Shown piece by piece: positions 5,106 to 7,410 of a stretch of DNA of 7,410 nucleotides. The translations under genes and the position numbers were made by a program. Position 1 is the first letter of the stretch; the number at the start of each line of letters is the position of its first letter. Source of the stretch: an uncultured bacterium. Its GTDB lineage: Bacteria; Patescibacteriota; Minisyncoccia; Phycocordibacterales; UBA9973. The notes under the pieces are model-generated. The model saw only the letters and a program-made list of their open reading frames with translations, made no database searches and had not been told where the DNA came from. The stretch spans positions 1-7,410 of the forward strand of contig CAITEG010000059.1 of NCBI GenBank assembly GCA_903891365.1. The letters are read 5' to 3'.

Positions 5106-6389
5106 TTACCCTACGAAGGTCAAAGCGACGCCTTTCTTGTCTGCACGGCCTGTACGACCTATGCGGTGGATATAAGTATCATAAGTTTGAGGTATTTCGT
5201 AGTTTATGACGTGAGTTACCTCAGGTATATCAAGTCCACGGGCTGCGACGTCTGTCGCGACCATTATATGGATCTCATTGTTACGGAATTTAAGAAGCGT
5301 CTTCTGGCGGTCATTGTGACGCTTGTCGCCATGAATTGAACCTGCTTTGTATCCTCTCTTTATTAATTCAACAGAAAGTTTTTCTACTGCATGTTTCATT
5401 TCAGAAAAAATTAAAACTTTTTTGAATTCATCTTCTTTGTCGAGTAAGTCACAAAGTACATCAATTTTATTTGTATCACGATTTATACGGATGACATCTT
5501 GTTCAACGTTCTTTGAAGTGTCTCTTGTCTTGACCATGACTTTGACTGGATCTGAGGCGAAGCGCTCTATAAGCTTCTCTATCGGCTTAGGAAGAGTTGC
5601 TGAGAAGAAGAAACCTTGTCTATCATTTGGAGTTTTTTCAAGTAAGAAAGTTATGTCATTAATGAATCCCATATCGAGCATTCTGTCTGCTTCATCTAGA
5701 ACGACACTGCGGGTTGTAGAGAGATCTATCTCTCCGCGTTTGACGAGGTCTAGGAGTCTTCCTGGTGTTCCTATGACGATGTTGCATTCCCTTCTTAAGC
5801 CTCTTATTTGAGCAGAGATAGGTGCACCTCCGACACATACGACACTCCAGATCTGCATTCCACGAGCTAGGTCGTTGCATTCTTTTTCTATTTGAATAGC
5901 GAGCTCTCTTGTAGGAGCGATGATGATGGCTGTCTCATTCTTATCTTTAATTATTTTATTTAAAATTGGGATAAGGAAGGCTGCAGTTTTACCTGTGCCT
6001 GTATCGGCTATACCTAGGATGTCTCTACCTTCTAGTGAATGCGGAATAGACTTGTCTTGTATTGGACTTGGATAAATGTAATTCTTATTTGCGATAGCGA
6101 GCTTGAGCTTGGCCTCTATTTTAAAGTCACCGAAAGTATGAGTTGGAAGATATATTTCTTCTTTCTCTACGACTGTAGACTTGCTGATGAATCTAGAAAC
6201 ATCGATCCTCTCATAAGAAGACTTTCTTTTATTTCTATTCCCACCACCACGAGAGCCACCGAATGAAGATCTACCTCCACCACGATTGCCTCCAGAGGAA
6301 AAACCACCACGACTTGCGCCGCCAGATCTACCTCCACTCGAATAATTAGAGGACCTACTAGGGCCTCTTTGTTTTGTATTGTTATACAT
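5106..6389 (-). CDS. DEAD-box RNA helicase with N-terminal RGG-rich region
   Basis: This is an ATP-dependent RNA helicase, likely acting in ribosome assembly, mRNA turnover or cold adaptation. Residues 1-55 are low-complexity Gly/Ser/Arg with several Arg-Gly-Gly units, a probable disordered RNA-binding segment. The two RecA-like domains follow: Q motif (F86 to Q111, PSPIQ), motif I ADTGTGKT (128-135), PTRELA (159-164), TPGRL (208-212), DEAD (232-235), SAT (263-265), ATDVAARGLDI (378-388) and HRIGRTGR (408-415). All key residues are present. The protein stops at 427, just after VALTFVG, with no C-terminal extension. The RGG region is at the N-terminus, whereas in many well-studied bacterial DEAD-box proteins the RNA-binding tail is C-terminal. 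The ATG start keeps the whole RGG segment and has no Shine-Dalgarno sequence. The gene has its own promoter (6493-6521), a structured leader and a terminator. Confidence 0.95.
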   Translation of the reverse strand: MYNNTKQRGPSRSSNYSSGGRSGGASRGGFSSGGNRGGGRSSFGGSRGGGNRNKRKSSYERIDVSRFISKSTVVEKEEIYLPTHTFGDFKIEAKLKLAIANKNYIYPSPIQDKSIPHSLEGRDILGIADTGTGKTAAFLIPILNKIIKDKNETAIIIAPTRELAIQIEKECNDLARGMQIWSVVCVGGAPISAQIRGLRRECNIVIGTPGRLLDLVKRGEIDLSTTRSVVLDEADRMLDMGFINDITFLLEKTPNDRQGFFFSATLPKPIEKLIERFASDPVKVMVKTRDTSKNVEQDVIRINRDTNKIDVLCDLLDKEDEFKKVLIFSEMKHAVEKLSVELIKRGYKAGSIHGDKRHNDRQKTLLKFRNNEIHIMVATDVAARGLDIPEVTHVINYEIPQTYDTYIHRIGRTGRADKKGVALTFVG

Positions 6390-6401
6390 ATTTGTTTTTG
6401 T

Positions 6402-6425
6402 ATCAGAATTTTTTAGTATTCTGAT
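6402..6425 (-). promoter_or_regulatory. Hairpin II in the helicase leader
   Basis: Perfect 8-bp arms ATCAGAAT/ATTCTGAT (6402-6409 with 6418-6425) flank an 8-base loop. In the minus-strand mRNA it lies 12 nt before the helicase AUG, separated by an A-rich single strand. No U-tract follows, so it is not a terminator. It could affect translation or mRNA stability. Confidence 0.55.
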
Positions 6426-6426
6426 T

Positions 6427-6462
6427 TATGCGTGTTTCAAAATTAAAATTGAAACACTCATA
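6427..6462 (-). promoter_or_regulatory. Hairpin I / inverted repeat in the helicase leader
   Basis: Fourteen-base arms with one mismatch (6427-6440 with 6449-6462; core GTGTTTCAA/TTGAAACAC) flank an 8-base AT-only loop. It is one base from hairpin II, so the two could stack in the mRNA. It lies downstream of the predicted transcription start. It may be an RNA element, an operator for a dimeric repressor, or both. No U-tract follows it on the minus strand. Confidence 0.6.
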
Positions 6463-6492
6463 CACACAAAGGAGTCTCTCAATATGTATAAT

Positions 6493-6521
6493 ATATTAGC
6501 ATCTATCCCCTATCTTGTCAA
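6493..6521 (-). promoter_or_regulatory. Sigma70-type promoter of the DEAD-box helicase gene
   Basis: On the minus strand, a perfect TTGACA (-35, 6521-6516) is followed by a 17-bp spacer and TAATAT (-10, 6498-6493; four of six match TATAAT). An extended -10 TGC sits immediately before it. Transcription should start near 6486, leaving a leader of roughly 95-100 nt before the ATG at 6389. The -35 lies only 21 bp past the stop of the upstream dehydrogenase gene, so the helicase is separately promoted, though some read-through is possible because I see no terminator between them. Confidence 0.8.
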
Positions 6522-6542
6522 GGATTTGAGTTTTAGCCTTAT

Positions 6543-7409
6543 TTAACAGACATTATTATGGAGAACGCTGTTTGTAGCTTTGCCTGTCTCAAGTACAGAG
6601 ATGATGTTCTTTGCGGCTATTTCTGCCATCATATTACGAGCTGTATCACGTGCTGAAGCGATGTGTGGAGTAAGGATGACGTTATCAAGCTTGGCAAGTC
6701 CTTTGGTGAGCTTTGGCTCAAATTCAAAGACATCGAGAGCGGCTCCCCTTATAGTTTTATTCTGTAATGCTTCTACGAGGGCCTTCTCATCTATCACAGC
6801 ACCACGAGCAGTATTGACTAGGAATGCAGTACTCTTCATCTTAGATAGGACTTCTTTGTTTATCATATGAGTAGTAGAAGGAAGAAGTGGAACGTGAAGA
6901 GAGATGATGTCAGCCGTCTTTACTAATTCTTCAAATTCTTTTTTCATTGCACCAGTTTCTTCTTCGAGCTTTTTGTTCTCACAGATGTCGCTGTAAATGA
7001 TAGAAGAACCGAATCCTTTACTCATAATCCTAGCGACTTCTGCTCCGATAGCTCCGCCACCGACGAGCCCTATAACCTTACCTTTTAGATCTACTCCGAC
7101 GAGTAAGTTGGGGCTCCAGCCTTTATACTTGCCACTTCTCATATATCTGTCGCCTTCTACTAAGCGTGTAGTGAGAGCCATCATAAGAGCGACAGTATGC
7201 TCTGCGACTGCAGTACTAGAAGTGCCTGGCGTATTCGAAACTTCGACTCCCCTTTTCTTGGCTTCTTCCAAATCTACGTTATTAAAACCGACAGAAAAGT
7301 TTGCGAAAATTTTGGCCGTGGGGCAAGCTTCAAAGACATCTTTGTCTATCGGGTCTGTCAGGAAAGAAATGACAGCGTCATAAGGCTTCTTTTTTAATTT
7401 CTTGATAAT
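6543..7409 (-). CDS. D-isomer-specific 2-hydroxyacid dehydrogenase, NAD-binding (5' partial)
   Basis: The enzyme interconverts a 2-oxoacid and a D-2-hydroxyacid using NAD(P)H, as in D-lactate dehydrogenases and glyoxylate/hydroxypyruvate reductases. The frame is open through the window edge, giving about 288 codons. A TTG at 7271-7269 is internal, because the upstream codons encode family-like sequence (NFSVGFNNVD). The family is usually about 310-335 residues, so roughly 25-45 residues are missing. Counting from the TTG: VSNTPGTSS (11-19), the nucleotide loop GGGAIG (71-76), Asp95 after the second strand (which favours NADH over NADPH), NTARG with Arg156, FEFEP with Glu185, and TPHIAS with His203. 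Arg, Glu and His form the catalytic triad. The exact substrate cannot be told from these motifs. No terminator is visible before the helicase promoter. Confidence 0.93.
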   Translation of the reverse strand: MIKKLKKKPYDAVISFLTDPIDKDVFEACPTAKIFANFSVGFNNVDLEEAKKRGVEVSNTPGTSSTAVAEHTVALMMALTTRLVEGDRYMRSGKYKGWSPNLLVGVDLKGKVIGLVGGGAIGAEVARIMSKGFGSSIIYSDICENKKLEEETGAMKKEFEELVKTADIISLHVPLLPSTTHMINKEVLSKMKSTAFLVNTARGAVIDEKALVEALQNKTIRGAALDVFEFEPKLTKGLAKLDNVILTPHIASARDTARNMMAEIAAKNIISVLETGKATNSVLHNNVC

Positions 7410-7410
7410 A

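Noticed and set aside
4935..5339. Plus-strand open frame of 134 codons across the end of the helicase gene
   Set aside because: It lies antisense to the helicase C-terminal motifs and the terminator at 5049-5084, has no recognisable domain, and is explained as a shadow of the helicase coding bias.
6402..6462. Helicase leader hairpins as a transcription attenuator
   Set aside because: Neither hairpin is followed by a U-tract on the minus strand, so a rho-independent terminator is not supported.
7269..7271. TTG as the start of the dehydrogenase gene
   Set aside because: The frame continues upstream to the window edge with sequence typical of the family, so the TTG is an internal Leu codon.
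1..7410. Mobile element, CRISPR array, tRNA or rRNA, or recoded UGA
   Set aside because: I saw no transposase or integrase motifs, no terminal or regularly spaced repeats, no tRNA-like cloverleaf in the gaps, and no frame that needs UGA read as an amino acid.

Overview
The window looks like ordinary chromosome from a small, AT-rich bacterium. The best guess is a member of the Candidate Phyla Radiation (Patescibacteria), probably a parcubacterial lineage. The guess rests on the style of the proteins: a compact DEAD-box helicase with a Gly/Arg-rich head, a membrane-anchored CAP-domain protein, a small anchored protein with an Ada-like tail, and a DUF4015-type hydrolase beside a C-terminal processing protease. 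From memory of the CPR literature, bL9 is missing from some CPR branches such as Microgenomates, so its presence here fits Parcubacteria better. No 16S gene is present, so the assignment is inference. All eight main genes end in TAA, and no in-frame TGA is needed, so the standard bacterial code fits.

Layout. (1) Positions 1-2947, plus strand: a three-gene run with gaps of 5 and 7 bp. It holds an anchored DUF4015 glycosidase-like protein (5' end outside the window), an S41/CtpA-type protease and ribosomal protein bL9 (rplI), and ends at a strong two-way terminator. (2) Positions 2990-3268, minus strand: rpmA (bL27), converging on the same terminator. (3) Positions 3374-4726, plus strand: a two-gene unit of envelope-anchored proteins, a small Ada-like-tail protein and a CAP-domain protein with a C-terminal coiled-coil hairpin. 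(4) Positions 4727-5105: a gap with three hairpins. Two of them are minus-strand terminators that bracket a possible 26-residue basic micro-ORF or small RNA. (5) Positions 5106-6389, minus strand: a DEAD-box RNA helicase with a well-formed sigma70-type promoter and a leader of roughly 100 nt carrying two adjacent hairpins. (6) Positions 6543-7410, minus strand: a D-2-hydroxyacid dehydrogenase that runs off the window.

Themes. Translation and RNA functions (bL9, bL27, helicase) alternate with cell-surface functions (hydrolase, protease, CAP protein, Ada-like-tail protein). None of the six visible gene starts has a recognisable Shine-Dalgarno sequence. I found no mobile element, CRISPR array, tRNA or rRNA, and no clear new defence or biosynthetic system. 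The points most worth a second look are the isolated micro-transcription unit at about 4861-5054, the structured helicase leader, and the two cysteine-paired envelope proteins.
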